Notes: generated by a model not told the origin, from the sequence alone. Positions 25,141 through 34,243 are shown, counted from the first letter of the stretch. The stretch: 64,000 nucleotides of DNA from Microbacterium marinilacus (GCF_019753765.1 NZ_JAIJZW010000001.1:592565-656564), one strand, 5' to 3'. A program made the numbers and translations.

Positions 25141-25350
25141 GTGACTTCGCATGAAGACGCTGTCGTTTCCGCCGCGGACCAGGCCGCACGGCCTACGGCG
25201 CCGGTGAGCGCCCCCGCTCTGCTGTCGGCGCCGGGCGTCGCACCGCTCACGCTGCTCGGCGACGCCGCCGCCTCGGCCGGGCTCTGCTCGGGCGGAGCGT
25301 GCGCGCTGCCGTCTGCGACGGCGCGCCGCACGACAGACCCGCGTCGCTGA
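25141..25350 (+). CDS. Small ORF with C-terminal Cys-X4-Cys motif
   Basis: The 69-residue product starts VTSHEDAVVSAADQ, continues with a Pro/Ala-rich stretch, and near its end carries SAGLCSGGACALP followed by a basic tail. A TAGCAT -10 (25128-25133) is 7 nt before the GTG at 25141, so leaderless translation from this codon fits better than the ATG at 25132, which is inside the -10. A hairpin just after the stop ends it. I do not know the family. The two cysteines four residues apart could bind a metal or make a disulfide. It is convergent with a DHA2 exporter gene. Confidence 0.55.
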   Translation: MTSHEDAVVSAADQAARPTAPVSAPALLSAPGVAPLTLLGDAAASAGLCSGGACALPSATARRTTDPRR

Positions 25351-25358
25351 CCCGACGG

Positions 25359-25394
25359 CGAAGCGCCGACCCGGATGACCGGGCCGGCGCTTCG
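25359..25394. terminator. Bidirectional terminator hairpin
   Basis: CGAAGCGCCG-A-CCCGG pairs with CCGGG-C-CGGCGCTTCG across the loop ATGA, with one mismatch. It separates the 69-residue ORF from the convergent DHA2 exporter gene. Confidence 0.8.
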
Positions 25395-25412
25395 TCGTGT
25401 GATGTCGACGGC

Positions 25413-26906
25413 TCAGTGGGCCGCGCCGACGCCCTCCGGGTTGTCGACCGGCTTGCGGACGAAGAACGCCGCCACGACTGCGACGATCGCGACGATCGCC
25501 GAGAAGAGGAACGCGGCGCGTGCGCCGGCGGCTCCCGCGGCGAGCTCCGCCACCCCGCTCGCCTCCTGCGCCGCCGAGACCGACGACATCGTGGTGATCA
25601 GCACCGCGACGCCGGCCGCGCCCGCCACCTGCTGCAGGGTGTTCAGGACCGCGGAGCCGTGCGAGTAGAAGCGGCGCTGCAGCGACCCGAGCGACGCCGA
25701 GAAGATCGGCGTGAACGACATCGCCATGCCGACCGACATCACCGTCTGCGCGATCACCAGGGCGACGACCGGCGTGCCCTCGGTGAGCGTGGCGTAGAAC
25801 GCCATCACGCCGGCGACGAGCATCGTGCCGGGGATCAGCGTGACCCTCGGCCCCCGCGCGTCGTAGATGCGGCCGATGATCGGGCCGAGCAGGCCCATGA
25901 CGATCGCGCCGGGCAGCACGATGAGGCCCGACTCCGTGGCCGACAGCCCCACGACGTTCTGCATGTACAGCGGCAGCGCGGTGAACGTGCCGAACATCGC
26001 CAGCGACAGGATCCCCATCACGACGATCGACATGGTGAAGTTGCGCGACGCGAACACCCGCAGGTCGAGCAGCGCGTCGTCGATCCGCTGCAGCACGATC
26101 TGACGCCAGATGAAGCCGGCGAGCAGCACCACCGAGCCGGCGATGATGGCGATCGCCAGCACGGGCGACTCGGCCGTCGCCGTGGTCTCGCCGCCGTGCG
26201 AGCCGCCGATCTGGGTCAGGCCGAACACCAGTCCGCCGAACGCCAGCGCCGACAGCACGACCGAGAACACGTCGAGCGGCGCGCGCGAGGTCTCGCCGAG
26301 GTTGGTGAGCAGCCGGATGCCGATCACCAGCGCCACGACCGCGAACGGCAGCACCGTGCCGAAGATCCAGCGCCAGTTGGCGATGTCGAGCAGCACGCCG
26401 GCGAGCGTGGGGCCGATCGCCGGGGCGAGCGAGATCACGATGCCGACGCGGCCCATGATGCGGCCGCGGGCGTGCGCCGGCACGACCGACATCACCGTGG
26501 TCATCAGCAGAGGCATGGTGATGGCGGTACCTGCGGCCTGCACGATGCGGCCGATCAGCAGCAGGGTGAAGCCCGGGGCGACCAGGCAGATGATCGTGCC
26601 GGCGGTGAACAGCGACATCGCGACGACGAAGGCTTGCCGTGTGGTCAGCCGCTGCAGGAGGAAGCCGGTGGTCGGGATCACCACGGCCATCGTCAGCATG
26701 AACGCGCTCGTCAGCCACTGGCCGAGCTCGGGCGGCACGCCCAGGTCGACGTTGAGGTGCGGGATCGCGATGCTCATCGTCGTCTCGTTGAGGATCGCGA
26801 CGAAGGCGGCGATCAGCAGCAGCCAGACCACGCGCATGCCCTTCGGATCGATCTCGGGCGCCGCGGGGACGGATCCGGTGCGGGGACTCATGTCTGTGGC
26901 TGTCAT
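25413..26906 (-). CDS. DHA2-family multidrug exporter (EmrB/QacA type)
   Basis: This 497-residue transporter has 14 predicted membrane helices, as in the DHA2 class of proton antiporters. Helix 1 holds AILNETTMSIAIPHLNVDL (the motif D1 region), then motif A appears as the loop GFLLQRLTTRQAF, and motif C as GPTLAGVLLD. It would expel drugs, dyes or metabolites from the cell. I chose ATG 26906 because GAGGAG lies 4-5 nt upstream on its strand; the open frame beyond has no such site. It is divergent from the ABC exporter gene across 199 bp. Confidence 0.9.
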   Translation of the reverse strand: MTATDMSPRTGSVPAAPEIDPKGMRVVWLLLIAAFVAILNETTMSIAIPHLNVDLGVPPELGQWLTSAFMLTMAVVIPTTGFLLQRLTTRQAFVVAMSLFTAGTIICLVAPGFTLLLIGRIVQAAGTAITMPLLMTTVMSVVPAHARGRIMGRVGIVISLAPAIGPTLAGVLLDIANWRWIFGTVLPFAVVALVIGIRLLTNLGETSRAPLDVFSVVLSALAFGGLVFGLTQIGGSHGGETTATAESPVLAIAIIAGSVVLLAGFIWRQIVLQRIDDALLDLRVFASRNFTMSIVVMGILSLAMFGTFTALPLYMQNVVGLSATESGLIVLPGAIVMGLLGPIIGRIYDARGPRVTLIPGTMLVAGVMAFYATLTEGTPVVALVIAQTVMSVGMAMSFTPIFSASLGSLQRRFYSHGSAVLNTLQQVAGAAGVAVLITTMSSVSAAQEASGVAELAAGAAGARAAFLFSAIVAIVAVVAAFFVRKPVDNPEGVGAAH

Positions 26907-26973
26907 TGATCTCCTCGAGGGAAAGGGCGAAGCACCCGGACGCGGCATCAGACGGGTGGGACGGCACGAGGAC

Positions 26974-26985
26974 GCGTGATCACGC
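26974..26985. promoter_or_regulatory. Possible operator palindrome for the DHA2 exporter
   Basis: GCGTGATCACGC is a perfect 12 bp palindrome. It lies just downstream of a minus-strand TACGCT box (27004-26999), inside the presumed leader of the exporter mRNA. It could be an operator, but 12 bp is short and chance is possible. Confidence 0.35.
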
Positions 26986-27060
26986 AGGCCGACGTTCCAG
27001 CGTAACGGCGGGGCTCGCCGCGGCATTCCCGATCGGCAGGAGTTCACCCGGCCGTCACCC

Positions 27061-27099
27061 GGCCTGCGCCGAGATCGGCGGCGCAGGCCGTCTTAGGCT
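27061..27099 (+). promoter_or_regulatory. ABC exporter promoter with inverted repeat
   Basis: GGCCTGCGCC and GGCGCAGGCC (27061-27070 and 27080-27089) form a perfect 10 bp inverted repeat with a 9 nt spacer, in the -35 region of a TAGGCT -10 (27094-27099). The -10 is 6 nt from the ATG at 27106. A repressor could bind here. As RNA it would not be transcribed, so it is not a terminator of this gene. Confidence 0.6.
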
Positions 27100-27105
27100 G
27101 GCCGC

Positions 27106-29106
27106 ATGAGCATGGGGATGCGCGGCGCGCGCGTGGGGTTCGCACGCGGCGACGAGGACGCGCTGCGACGGCAGAACGCCGAGGCCCCGCGCATCCCCGA
27201 TCTCGGTCGCCGAGTGGTGGCGATGTTCCGCCCCTACCGCGGACGCATCGCCGTGACCGTGCTGCTCGTCGTCGTCGGCGCGGCCCTGGGCGTCATCCCG
27301 CCGCTCGTCATCCAGCGGATCTTCGACGACGCGCTGTTCCCCACGGACGGCGGCGCGGTCGACACGGGCCTGCTGGTGAGGCTCGTGGCCCTGATGGTCG
27401 GGCTCTACGTCGCCAGCGCGCTCGTGGGCGTCGCCCAGACCTGGTTCACCTCCAACGTCGGGAACCGGGTGACCGGCGATCTCCGGGTGCGGATGTTCGA
27501 GCACCTGCAGGCGATGGAGCTCGGGTTCTTCACCCGCACCAAGACCGGCGTGATCCAGTCGCGCCTGCAGAACGACGTGGGGGGCGTCTCGGGCGTTCTC
27601 ACCAACACGGTCACGAGCATCCTGGGCAACGCCGTCACGGTGATCGGCGCCCTGGTGTCGATGATCCTGATCGACTGGCGCCTGACCCTCATCGCGGTGG
27701 TGATGATGCCGGTGCTCGTCGTCGTGCAGCGCCGGGTCGGGCAGGTCCGCGCCAGGATCGCCGCCGCCACCCAGCAGTCGCTGTCGGAGCTGACCGCGAT
27801 CACGCAGGAGACGCTGAGCGTCTCGGGCATCCTGCTGTCGAAGTCGTTCAACCGCCAGCGCACCGAGTCGGCGCGCTACGCGAGCGAGAACCGCAACCAG
27901 ATCTCGCTGCAGGTGAGGCAGGCGATGAGCGGTCAGGGCTTCTTCGCGGTGGTGCACGTGCTGATGGCCAGCGTCCCCGCCGTCATCTACCTCGTCGCGG
28001 GGTTCCTGCTCGCCGGTGCGCCCGGCGCGATCACCGCGGGCACCGTCGTGGCGTTCACGACCGTGCAGGCGCGGCTGCTCCAGCCCCTGATCGGCCTGAT
28101 GCGGGTGGCGCTCGACCTGCAGACGTCCGCGGCGCTGTTCGCCCGCATCTTCGAGTACCTCGACCTGAAGCCCGCGATCGAGGACGCCCCCGGTGCGGCG
28201 TCGGTGACGGACGCGCCGGGCCCCGTCGGCCGCATCGAGTTCCGCGACGTGTCGTTCCGGTACCCGGATGCGGCGGCCGACTCGCGCCCGACGCTCCGTG
28301 GGGTCTCCTTCGTCGCCGAGCCCGGCCAGCAGGTGGCGTTCGTCGGTCCGAGCGGTGCGGGCAAGACGACCGTCCTGTATCTGACCCCGCGGATGTACGA
28401 GGCCTCGGCGGGGCAGGTGCTGTTCGCCGGGCGGGACGTGCGCGAGCTGTCGCAGGAGTCGATCATCGACCACGTGGGGATCGTGTCGCAGGAGACCTAT
28501 CTGTTCCACGCCACGATCCGCGAGAACCTGCGCTACGCGCGGCCGGACGCCACGGACGAGCAGATCGAGGACGCGTGCCGCAAGGCGAACATCCACCACA
28601 TCGTCGCGGGGTTCGAGGACGGCTACGACACCGTGGTGGGGGAGCGCGGCTACCGCCTCTCGGGCGGCGAGAAGCAGCGGATCGCGATCGCCCGGGTGCT
28701 GCTGAAGGACCCGCCGGTGCTGCTGCTCGACGAGGCGACGAGCGCGCTCGACACGGTGTCGGAGCGCATCGTCCAGGAGGCGCTGGATGCGGCGGCCGCC
28801 GGTCGGACGACGCTGTCGATCGCCCACCGGCTGTCGACGGTCATCGACGCCGACGTGATCCACGTCGTCGATGCCGGCCGCATCGTGGAGTCGGGCACGC
28901 ACTCCGAGCTGCTGGCGAGAGGCGGGCTGTACGCCGAGCTCGCGGAGGAGCAGCTGGCGGCGAGCCGCGTCCTCGAGGCCGAGGGCGAGGCGGCCGACCA
29001 TCCCGATCGTCGTGCCGACCGTCCGCCCGCCGACGACGACCCGGTGCCGACGACACCGGTGGTGCTCGTGCAGTCGTCCATCCCCGGACCGGTGCCCGAG
29101 GCATGA
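27106..29106 (+). CDS. ABC exporter, fused permease and ATPase
   Basis: The protein has 666 residues: six membrane helices in the first 330 residues, with an ABC exporter permease domain, then a nucleotide-binding domain. Walker A GPSGAGKTT starts at about 414, the signature LSGGEKQ at about 519, and Walker B LLLLDEA at about 540, followed by HRLS with the switch His. A Glu/Asp-rich, Pro-rich tail of 50 residues follows. It would work as a homodimer or with a partner to export lipids, drugs or peptides. The ATG at 27106 is 6 nt after the -10. The barstar-like gene starts inside its stop codon (ATGA). Confidence 0.92.
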   Translation: MSMGMRGARVGFARGDEDALRRQNAEAPRIPDLGRRVVAMFRPYRGRIAVTVLLVVVGAALGVIPPLVIQRIFDDALFPTDGGAVDTGLLVRLVALMVGLYVASALVGVAQTWFTSNVGNRVTGDLRVRMFEHLQAMELGFFTRTKTGVIQSRLQNDVGGVSGVLTNTVTSILGNAVTVIGALVSMILIDWRLTLIAVVMMPVLVVVQRRVGQVRARIAAATQQSLSELTAITQETLSVSGILLSKSFNRQRTESARYASENRNQISLQVRQAMSGQGFFAVVHVLMASVPAVIYLVAGFLLAGAPGAITAGTVVAFTTVQARLLQPLIGLMRVALDLQTSAALFARIFEYLDLKPAIEDAPGAASVTDAPGPVGRIEFRDVSFRYPDAAADSRPTLRGVSFVAEPGQQVAFVGPSGAGKTTVLYLTPRMYEASAGQVLFAGRDVRELSQESIIDHVGIVSQETYLFHATIRENLRYARPDATDEQIEDACRKANIHHIVAGFEDGYDTVVGERGYRLSGGEKQRIAIARVLLKDPPVLLLDEATSALDTVSERIVQEALDAAAAGRTTLSIAHRLSTVIDADVIHVVDAGRIVESGTHSELLARGGLYAELAEEQLAASRVLEAEGEAADHPDRRADRPPADDDPVPTTPVVLVQSSIPGPVPEA

Positions 29107-29504
29107 GCGTCGACGTCAGGACCGTCGAGATCGACGGCACCCGGATCCGGGACATCCCCTCGCTGTACGCCGAGCTCGACCGTGCGCTGATGAGCGGGGT
29201 GGAGTGGCGTCTCGGGCAGAGTCTCGATGCGCTGGACGACCTCCTCTACGGCGGGTACGGCGAGATCCAGGGCGGCGAGCCGGTGATCCTGCGCTGGCGC
29301 GGGTTCGCGCAGAGCGCCGCCGCGCTCGGCGTGGAGGCCACCCGCGCGTGGCTGCGGGCGAAGCTGGAGCGGCCGGGCACGTTCGACGAGGCGAGGATCC
29401 GCGCCGACCTCGAGGCGCTCGAGGCCGGGACAGGGCCGACCTACATCGACATCGTGCTCGAGATCATCGCTTCGCACCCGAACATCGACCTCGTGCGCGC
29501 CTGA
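29103..29504 (+). CDS. Barstar-family (barnase inhibitor-like) protein
   Basis: The 133-residue protein matches the barstar fold: the motif MSGVEWRLGQSLDALDDLLYGG (written in parts, about residues 31-52) contains the W-X-L-G-x-x-L-D-A-L-x-D-x-L-Y-G pattern of the family. Barstar proteins bind and block barnase-type ribonucleases. No barnase-like gene (HxxY/RxH catalytic set) is seen on either side. Its ATG overlaps the stop of the ABC exporter, so both are made together. It may protect against a foreign or co-exported toxin, or serve a different role, as many orphan barstars are of unknown purpose. Confidence 0.8.
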   Translation: MSVDVRTVEIDGTRIRDIPSLYAELDRALMSGVEWRLGQSLDALDDLLYGGYGEIQGGEPVILRWRGFAQSAAALGVEATRAWLRAKLERPGTFDEARIRADLEALEAGTGPTYIDIVLEIIASHPNIDLVRA

Positions 29505-29561
29505 CGCCGGCGCATCAGGTCCGAGGACAGCGGGTCGGCGGGCACCGGGTCGGCGGGCGGG

Positions 29562-30458
29562 TCAGAGGGCGAGGGACGCCTCGACCTCCGCGGCGAAGGC
29601 GTCCACGGCCGCGCGCGAGGCGGCGTCGAGATCCAGGCCGGCGAGGCGCGGCACGTCCATCCGCAGGATCTGTGCGACGCGCGCCTGGTGGGCGTTCGGC
29701 GGCGCCTCGCGATGCAGGACGTCGAGCCCGTCGCGCAGCGCCGAGAGCGCGCCGGCGAGCACGACCGGATCAGCCTCGCGCTGCGTGATCGAGGTGCCCT
29801 CGGCGCGTACCCGCCAGTGCACGACGGGCTCGGCGACGGTGTCGATCGCGGCGGCCCGCGCGTAGAGAAGCTGCGTCACCGCCTGGTCCTCGTACAGCCC
29901 CTGCGGGAACCGCAGCGAGCGCCACAGCGATGCCCGGTAGGCCTTCGACCACACGGCGATGTTGCCGGTGACCTCGGGGTGCGTGCCGAGGGTCGCTCGT
30001 TCCCGCGGCGGCGCGGTCGACGCGACGACCCACGGCTGCACGGGCGAGGGCGCGTAGCCCTCTTCGGTCGGGCGCAGCCGGGCGTACTGACCGACCGCGA
30101 TGTCGCTGCCGGTGCGCTCGAGCGATCCGATCAGCAGCTCGAGCGCGCGCGGCAGCATGACGTCGTCGGCGTCGAGGAACGCGATGTACGGGGTGTCGGC
30201 GAGCTCCAGCCCCGTGTTGCGAGCGGCGCCGAGTCCGCGCTGCGCCGGGTGCGAGACGACGGTGAACCTCGTGTCGTCGCGCGCGAAGCGGGCGAACACG
30301 TCGCCCGTGCCGTCGGCGGACCCGTCGTCCACCAGGATCGCGCGCCAGGCGTCGAGCGTCTGGGCCCGGAGCGACTCCAGAGCCTCCGCGGCGTACGGGG
30401 CGACGTCCCACCCCGGCACGATCACGGTGACGAGCGGTTCCGCGGCGGGGGAGGGCAC
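29562..30458 (-). CDS. Glycosyltransferase family 2
   Basis: This 298-residue cytosolic enzyme has a GT-A fold: VTVIVPGWDVAPYAAEALES at residues 10-29, the nucleotide-binding DDGSADG at 44-50, RGLGAARNTGLELA at 74-87 and the metal-binding DADD at 96-99. A later GLYEDQAVTQLLYARAA carries the ED base motif. It uses an activated sugar to extend a cell-surface glycan or teichoic-acid-like polymer. It has no membrane helix. It stands alone downstream of the nad operon, in the same direction but 145 bp away. Confidence 0.88.
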   Translation of the reverse strand: MPSPAAEPLVTVIVPGWDVAPYAAEALESLRAQTLDAWRAILVDDGSADGTGDVFARFARDDTRFTVVSHPAQRGLGAARNTGLELADTPYIAFLDADDVMLPRALELLIGSLERTGSDIAVGQYARLRPTEEGYAPSPVQPWVVASTAPPRERATLGTHPEVTGNIAVWSKAYRASLWRSLRFPQGLYEDQAVTQLLYARAAAIDTVAEPVVHWRVRAEGTSITQREADPVVLAGALSALRDGLDVLHREAPPNAHQARVAQILRMDVPRLAGLDLDAASRAAVDAFAAEVEASLAL

Positions 30459-30602
30459 CCCGCGATCCTACGGCCGCGGGGTCGGGCTCGGCTCGCGCAC
30501 GACGCAGCATGCACGGGGCCGCTCGACGGCATGTCCCGGCGGCACGCCGCCCCGACGCCCGGACGTTCCCGCTTGCCGCGCGCGACGGCCGAGGTGACGG
30601 GG

Positions 30603-31793
30603 TCAGCGATGGACGGCGGCGACGGACGCCGCGACCGCCTCCGCGACGTCGACGAGCCGCGTCCGGTGGTCGTGGGCGAGGGAGATGCGCAGCGCGGTCT
30701 GGGCGGCGTCGGCGGACACGCCCATGCCCAGGAGCACGTGCGACGGATCGGAGCTGCCGGCGGCGCACGCAGAGCCGCTGGAGGACAGCACCCCGCGGCG
30801 CTCCAGCTCGAGCAGCACCGCCTCCCCGCTCGTCCCGGGGCCGTCGGCGCCCGCGAACGTGAAGCTCGCAGTGCCCGGCAGGCGCCGGGTCGGGTGTCCG
30901 GTGAGGCGCGCCGAGGGGACGAGGGCGAGCACCCGGGTGATGAGCTCGTCGCGCAGCGCCCCCACCCGCTCGGCGTTCGCGACGCGTTCGGACTCGGCGA
31001 GCTCCAGGGCCGTCGCCAGCGCCACGGCCCCCGCGACCGACTCGGTGCCGCTGCGTCGGCCGCGCTCCTGTCCGCCTCCGTGCAGCAGCGGCTCGATCGG
31101 CACCCTTCCGCGGACCGCCAGCGCCCCGGTGCCCTTCGGGGCCCCGATCTTGTGCCCGGCGATCGTGAGCGCGTCCACCGGCAGCCCGGAGAGCGGCAGC
31201 CAGCCGGCGGCCTGCACGGCATCGGTGTGCAACGGGATCCGGCCGATCGCGGCACGGATGCCGACCAGATCCTGCACCGTGCCCACCTCGTTGTTCGCGT
31301 AGGCGACCGAGACGAGCTCGGTGTCGTCGCGGATCGTCTCGCCCACGTCGGCGGGGTCCACGAGGCCGTGACGGTCGACGGGGACGACACCGACCTCGAT
31401 GCCGTGCACCGCCTCGAGATGCGCGGCGGAGCGCAGCACCGACTCGTGCTCGATCGAGGTGATGACGATGTGTCCGGCGCTCGCGGGGGGATGCCTCACG
31501 TGGTCCCGGCGTCGACGCTCCAGCATCGCCGCGACCGCCACGCCCTTCACCGCGAGGTTGTTCGCCTCGGTGCCACCCGAGGTGAAGACGATGTCGCCGC
31601 GGCGCATGCCCACCACGGCGGCGACGCGCGAGCGCGCGTCCTCGAGCGCGTTCGCCGCCCGCTCTCCCGCACCGTGGCGACTGGACGGGTTGCCGAACTC
31701 CGTCGTCAGGTGCGGCGCCATCGCCTCAAGGACCTCCCGTCGCACGGGAGCGGTCGCGGCGTTGTCGAGATACAGGGCGTCCAGATACCGCAT
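30603..31793 (-). CDS. Cysteine desulfurase, NifS/IscS family
   Basis: The 396-residue PLP enzyme takes sulfur from cysteine. YLDNAATAP at 8-16 is the family opening, the PLP lysine is K215 in GHKIGAPKG, and the active-site cysteine is C343 in SSSGSACAAGS. In nad operons this enzyme supplies sulfur for the [4Fe-4S] cluster of NadA. It starts 3 bp after the nadC stop, so it belongs to the same transcript. No isc/suf scaffold is present here. Confidence 0.92.
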   Translation of the reverse strand: MRYLDALYLDNAATAPVRREVLEAMAPHLTTEFGNPSSRHGAGERAANALEDARSRVAAVVGMRRGDIVFTSGGTEANNLAVKGVAVAAMLERRRRDHVRHPPASAGHIVITSIEHESVLRSAAHLEAVHGIEVGVVPVDRHGLVDPADVGETIRDDTELVSVAYANNEVGTVQDLVGIRAAIGRIPLHTDAVQAAGWLPLSGLPVDALTIAGHKIGAPKGTGALAVRGRVPIEPLLHGGGQERGRRSGTESVAGAVALATALELAESERVANAERVGALRDELITRVLALVPSARLTGHPTRRLPGTASFTFAGADGPGTSGEAVLLELERRGVLSSSGSACAAGSSDPSHVLLGMGVSADAAQTALRISLAHDHRTRLVDVAEAVAASVAAVHR

Positions 31794-31796
31794 GAG

Positions 31797-32669
31797 TCAG
31801 CCCCCGACGACGACGTCCAGCCCGAGGTCGAGCGCGGCCGCGGAGTGCGTGAGCGCTCCGACCGAGATCACGTCGACGCCCGTCTCGGCGATCGCGCGGA
31901 CGGTCTCCAAGGTCACGCCGCCCGACGCCTCCACGATCGCGCGTCCGGCGATCAGCTCGACGCCGCGCCGGAGATCGTGGAGCGAGAAGTTGTCGAGCAT
32001 CACCGTGCGCGCGCCGCCGGCGAGCACCGGCTCGATCTGCTCGACGCGGTCGACCTCCACCTCCACGTGCACGGTGTGCGGCAGGCGGGCGGCCCCCGCC
32101 CGCAGGGCGGCCGTGAGCGCCGTCGCGTAGTCGGACTCTGCCGTGCCGGCCGTCAGCACGGCCAGGTGGTTGTCCTTCGCCATGACGGCGTCGGAGAGCG
32201 AGAAGCGGTGGTTGGCGCCGCCCCCGGATCGCACGGCGTGCCGTTCGAAGGCTCGCAGACCCGGGGTCGTCTTCCGGGTGTCGACGATGCGCGCGGCGGT
32301 GTGGGAGACCTGCGCGACGTATCGCGAGGTCAGCGTCGCGATGCCCGACATCCGCTGCACGAAGTTGAGAGCGACCCGCTCGGCCGTGAGCACAGCCCGG
32401 GCCGGGCCCGCGACCGCGGCCAGCACGGCGCCGGAGGCGAACGCCGCGCCATCCGCCACGCGCGTCTCGACGACGACCGCCGGGTCGGTGAGGCGGAATG
32501 CGGCGGCGAACACCTCGCCGCCGCTGAACACGCCCGGCTCGCGCGCGACGAGCTCGGCCCGAGCGTCTGCGCCGTCGGGCAGGAAGGCCCGGCTGGTGAG
32601 GTCGCCCCAGGGCGCGTCCTCCTCCAGCGCGGCGGAGACGACGCGGTCGACGGTCTGCGGGGTCAGCAT
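31797..32669 (-). CDS. nadC: Nicotinate-nucleotide diphosphorylase (quinolinate phosphoribosyltransferase)
   Basis: It converts quinolinate and phosphoribosyl diphosphate to nicotinate mononucleotide, CO2 and diphosphate. Family motifs: EDAPWGDLTSRAF at 17-29, NFVQRMSGIATLT, then DTRKTTPGLRAFERHAVRSGG with the substrate-binding Arg/Lys set, and VMLDNF and EASGGVTL near the end. The length of 290 residues is normal. Its ATG overlaps the end of nadB by 7 bp. It completes the de novo NAD path NadA-NadB-NadC. Confidence 0.95.
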   Translation of the reverse strand: MLTPQTVDRVVSAALEEDAPWGDLTSRAFLPDGADARAELVAREPGVFSGGEVFAAAFRLTDPAVVVETRVADGAAFASGAVLAAVAGPARAVLTAERVALNFVQRMSGIATLTSRYVAQVSHTAARIVDTRKTTPGLRAFERHAVRSGGGANHRFSLSDAVMAKDNHLAVLTAGTAESDYATALTAALRAGAARLPHTVHVEVEVDRVEQIEPVLAGGARTVMLDNFSLHDLRRGVELIAGRAIVEASGGVTLETVRAIAETGVDVISVGALTHSAAALDLGLDVVVGG

Positions 32670-34243
32670 GGGGCTCCTGAAGGGACGAGCGCCTCTCGGG
32701 CGGGTGACGAGGAGGGCAGTTCGGGCGGTGCGGGGTCGTCGCTGCGGAAATGGGCGCCGACGGAGCGGCGCCGCGCGCTCGCCGCCGTGACCACGGCCTC
32801 GGCGACGAGCAGCAGGTTCGCGTCCTCGTGCTCGGCGGGGGTGCCCGCCGGGCTCGCGGACCGGCGCCAGACCGAGATGGCGCGGGCCGCGCGGGCGAGG
32901 CCGTCCCCGTCCCGAGTCAGTCCGACGTGCCGCCACATCACGCGCTGCAGCGCCGGGCGGCTGAAGGGCTCGGCGCTCGTGGCCGGATCGCCTCCGCCTC
33001 GCGCCGATTCCGTGACGGCAGGGCGCGGCGCGGAGACGGCGACGGGATGCGCCCCGCCGCCGTCCGCGATGTCCGCGGCCGCGCGGGCGCCGAACACCGC
33101 GGCCTCGAGCAGCGAGTTCGACGCCAGGCGGTTCGCGCCGTGCACGCCCGTGCAGGCGGTCTCGCCGACCGCGTACAGGCCCGGCAGGGTGGTGCGTCCG
33201 CGCAGGTCGGTGCGGACGCCGCCCATCAGGTAGTGGGCGGCTGGTGTCACCGGGATGGGCTCCCGCGTCCAGTCGAGCCCCCGCTCGCGCACGGCGGCGT
33301 CGATGGAGGGGAAGCGCTCGGTCAGGCCTCGCACAGACGTCGCGTCGAGTCTCACGGGGCGCCCGCGCTGGGCGTTCATGCGCGCGGCGATGGCGCGGGC
33401 GACCACGTCCCGCGGAGCGAGCTCGCCGTCGGGATGCGCGTCGAAGACGAATCGCCGCCCGTCCTCGTCGATCAGCGTGGCTCCCTCCCCGCGCACGGCC
33501 TCCGACACGAGGAACGCGTCGCCGGCGCCCGATGCGGGCAGTCGTCGTCCGCCGAGGAGGACGGTCGGATGGAACTGCACGAACTCCAGGTCGCGCGCCT
33601 CCGCGCCCGCTCGCAGAGCCGCGCCGATCCCGTCCGCCGTCGCGACCGCCGGGTTCGTGGTGCGGGAGTACAGCTGTCCCGCACCGCCGGTGGCGAGCAC
33701 GACGGCGTCGGCCCGCAGCTCGGCCGGTCGCCCGCCGATGAACAGGCGCACGCCCGTGACGGCGCCGTCGCGCGTGAGCAGGTCCATGAGGAGGGCATGC
33801 TCCACGATCCGGATACCCGTCTGCCGCGTCGCCCGCAGCAGGGCCGTCTCGATCGCGAGACCGGTGGCGTCGCCGCCGGCGTGCAGGATCCGCGGGAAGG
33901 AGTGGGCAGCCTCGAGGCCACGGCGCAGGCGTCCGCTGCCGTCGCGATCGAAGGCGACGCCGCGTCGTGCCAGCTCGTCGATGCGGTGCGGCCCCTCGGT
34001 GACGACGGCCCGCACGGCGGCCTCGTCGCAGAGTCCGGCGCCGGCGATCAGCGTGTCGCGCACGTGATCCTTGATCCGGTCTTCCGGGAAGACCACGCCC
34101 GCGATGCCGCCCTGCGCGAGCCGCGTCGCCCCGTGATCGGCGGCGTCCTTCGTCACGAGCGTCACGTCGACTCCGCGGGAGGCCGCGTGCAGCGCGCACG
34201 TCAGGCCGGCGATCCCGGTGCCGACGACGATCGCGTGCGGCAC
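32663..34243 (-). CDS. nadB: L-aspartate oxidase
   Basis: This FAD enzyme oxidises aspartate to iminoaspartate for quinolinate synthesis. The dinucleotide site is GTGIAGL at residues 8-14. Further family marks are GGIAGV, GDATGLAIETALL, the EFVQFHPT stretch and HYLMGGVRTDLRGRTTLPGLYAVGE. The 526 residues cover the FAD, capping and helical C-terminal domains. The ATG at 34243 is separated from nadA by a single base, so translation is coupled. Confidence 0.95.
   Translation of the reverse strand: MPHAIVVGTGIAGLTCALHAASRGVDVTLVTKDAADHGATRLAQGGIAGVVFPEDRIKDHVRDTLIAGAGLCDEAAVRAVVTEGPHRIDELARRGVAFDRDGSGRLRRGLEAAHSFPRILHAGGDATGLAIETALLRATRQTGIRIVEHALLMDLLTRDGAVTGVRLFIGGRPAELRADAVVLATGGAGQLYSRTTNPAVATADGIGAALRAGAEARDLEFVQFHPTVLLGGRRLPASGAGDAFLVSEAVRGEGATLIDEDGRRFVFDAHPDGELAPRDVVARAIAARMNAQRGRPVRLDATSVRGLTERFPSIDAAVRERGLDWTREPIPVTPAAHYLMGGVRTDLRGRTTLPGLYAVGETACTGVHGANRLASNSLLEAAVFGARAAADIADGGGAHPVAVSAPRPAVTESARGGGDPATSAEPFSRPALQRVMWRHVGLTRDGDGLARAARAISVWRRSASPAGTPAEHEDANLLLVAEAVVTAASARRRSVGAHFRSDDPAPPELPSSSPAREALVPSGAPC

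Noticed and set aside
29688..33233. An 1181-codon plus-strand open frame opposite the nad operon
   Set aside because: It is fully antisense to the glycosyltransferase, nifS, nadC and nadB genes. Its His/Arg/Gly-rich product has no recognisable domain.
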